Origin: Bdellovibrionota bacterium | GTDB taxonomy: Bacteria; Bdellovibrionota; UBA1018; CAUJDS01 | Reading direction: 5' to 3' | Length of the DNA: 64,000 bases | Assembly (NCBI GenBank): GCA_963169695.1 | Contig: CAUJDS010000063.1 | Location: 1-64,000 of the forward strand | Part shown: piece after piece, positions 63,113 through 64,000 of the stretch | Position numbering within the stretch: position 1 is the first letter of the stretch | Layout: every line of letters begins with the position of its first letter | Program-made: the position numbers and the translations under genes | The notes under the pieces: generated by a model | What the model saw: the letters and a program-made list of their open reading frames with translations, nothing else | Told to the model about the DNA's origin: nothing | The model's database searches: none

Positions 63113-64000
63113 ATGTCACTATCAATTGAAAGCCCTTCTCAATCCAAAATACGAGAGGCGCAATTTCAATTCGGACGTCTCATGCGCGAAATCAACCAAA
63201 AGATAATGGCTGGTGACGAATTCAAAAGCATTCTCAATTTTCTCTTTAATACACTCGACACAATTATTCCCTATGATCGGATTGGAATTGCTTTAGTGGA
63301 GGATGGCCAACTTTGTGCAAAATGGATGAATTCAAAGTTGCCAGGTGGCAACTTAGGTCCTGGATATTGCGGCCCTCTCGCTGGAAGTAGCTTAAAGCAA
63401 ATTTTAGAGACCGGTCAGCCAAGAATTATTAATGACCTTGTTCAATATGGGGGGCAAAAGCCTGAATCGGAATCTACGAGGCTTGCGCTCAAAGATGGTA
63501 TTAAATCCAGCCTTACCTGTCCAGTTTACTCAGATGGAGCGCCAGTCGGTGTAGTGTTCTTTTCAAGCGGAAAACCTGACACATATAAGTCCGAACATAT
63601 TGAAACGTATCTCGAGATAGCCGATGAACTCTCGTTTGTAATTAATCAAGATCGTATTCGGCAAGAGGCGGTCCACGGCAGATCAAGTCAGAACGTTCGG
63701 ATGCTCTTACACGATCTCAAGTCTCCATTGGGAGTCATTCAGGGCTTTCTTCAGATTGCACAAGATGAATCTTGGTATGAAACGTTGGACCAAGATGCCA
63801 AGAAAATTTTCGAGACTTTACAGAGGAATGCATTTCACATGCATAATCTTCTGAATGAGTTGGCGGAACTGAATCATCTCAATTTTCATGGAATCAAGGC
63901 GGACGAGTGCGAGGTCTCCTTAATAGAGTTCCTTTCCGAGATCGCCACAGCTGCACAAGATTTAGCATCTAAAAAATCAATTACGTTCAAATTGGAGTGC
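63113..64000 (+). CDS. GAF-domain sensor histidine kinase (partial, cut by window end)
   Basis: At least 296 residues, open to the end of the window. AAGGAGC precedes the ATG. Residues about 40-185 form a GAF domain (I-I-P-Y-D-R-I-G-I-A-L-V-E-D-G, then S-S-L-T-C-P-V-Y-S-D-G-A-P-V-G-V-V-F-F). The HisKA phosphoacceptor is in L-L-H-D-L-K-S-P-L-G-V-I-Q-G-F near residue 203. No membrane segment. It is 26 bases after the Sco gene and probably in the same operon; its response regulator would lie beyond the window. Confidence 0.88.
   Translation, partial: MSLSIESPSQSKIREAQFQFGRLMREINQKIMAGDEFKSILNFLFNTLDTIIPYDRIGIALVEDGQLCAKWMNSKLPGGNLGPGYCGPLAGSSLKQILETGQPRIINDLVQYGGQKPESESTRLALKDGIKSSLTCPVYSDGAPVGVVFFSSGKPDTYKSEHIETYLEIADELSFVINQDRIRQEAVHGRSSQNVRMLLHDLKSPLGVIQGFLQIAQDESWYETLDQDAKKIFETLQRNAFHMHNLLNELAELNHLNFHGIKADECEVSLIEFLSEIATAAQDLASKKSITFKLEC

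Overview
The window looks like a chromosome segment of a Gram-negative bacterium of the Bdellovibrio kind (Bdellovibrionota). The inference rests on gene content, not a database match: an Agl/Glt-like gliding or energy-transducing operon (FHA plus AgmX/TonB C-terminal protein, TolQ and two TolR homologues), many large lipoproteins with unusual Cys- and Ser/Gly-rich sequences, a B12-dependent ribonucleotide reductase, two copies of an HNH-nuclease element, and a PrkA/YeaH/SpoVR operon. The genes are densely packed, and overlapping stop/start codons (ATGA, TAATG) are common.

Layout. 1-5.9 kb: a perfect 33-bp inverted repeat, then a six-gene operon for an envelope-spanning machine. 5.9-7.5 kb and 20.2-21.7 kb: two inverted copies of an HNH endonuclease element with its own border repeats and a repeated GTAC-A/T-GTAC palindrome. 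7.8-14.4 kb: four consecutive lipoprotein genes sharing a layout after the lipid-anchored Cys. 14.4-20 kb: two exported proteins of unknown role, an RluA-type pseudouridine synthase and class II ribonucleotide reductase NrdJ. 21.8-28.8 kb: exported unknowns, an HI0933-type flavoprotein, threonine aldolase and two AAA-DUF4143 ATPases. 28.8-33.5 kb: spoVR, yeaH/yhbH and prkA. 33.6-41.9 kb: pmbA-like, PP2C phosphatase, M23 peptidase, Fic protein and secA; a remnant of an M23 gene end lies between fic and secA. 41.9-44.8 kb: a lipoprotein gene broken by a one-base frameshift, and a patatin-like phospholipase.

45-64 kb: a tmRNA gene (ssrA, tag ending ALAA) is followed at once by a terminator and a tyrosine recombinase, the usual arrangement of an island integrated at ssrA. 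The accessory DNA next to it holds an HNH nuclease, a CoiA-like protein, a CGNR zinc-finger regulator with a clear operator-like site, and a ClC chloride channel with CBS domains. After these come two divergent operons for nitrite/nitric oxide metabolism and microaerobic respiration. Leftward: a CcoN-like oxidase subunit, CcoO, a monohaem cytochrome c, a truncated haemoglobin, an FmdE-like protein and YbaN. Rightward: a CcoI-like copper ATPase, NnrS, an NsrR-like Rrf2 regulator, azurin, NirK fused to cytochrome c, NirV-like, Sco and a GAF histidine kinase cut by the window end. A 25-bp palindrome of NsrR-site type lies in the shared promoter region. The simplest reading is a self-contained, NO-responsive denitrification and NO-tolerance module with its own copper handling.

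No tRNA, rRNA or CRISPR array was seen. The right end of the island, if it is one, lies beyond the window.
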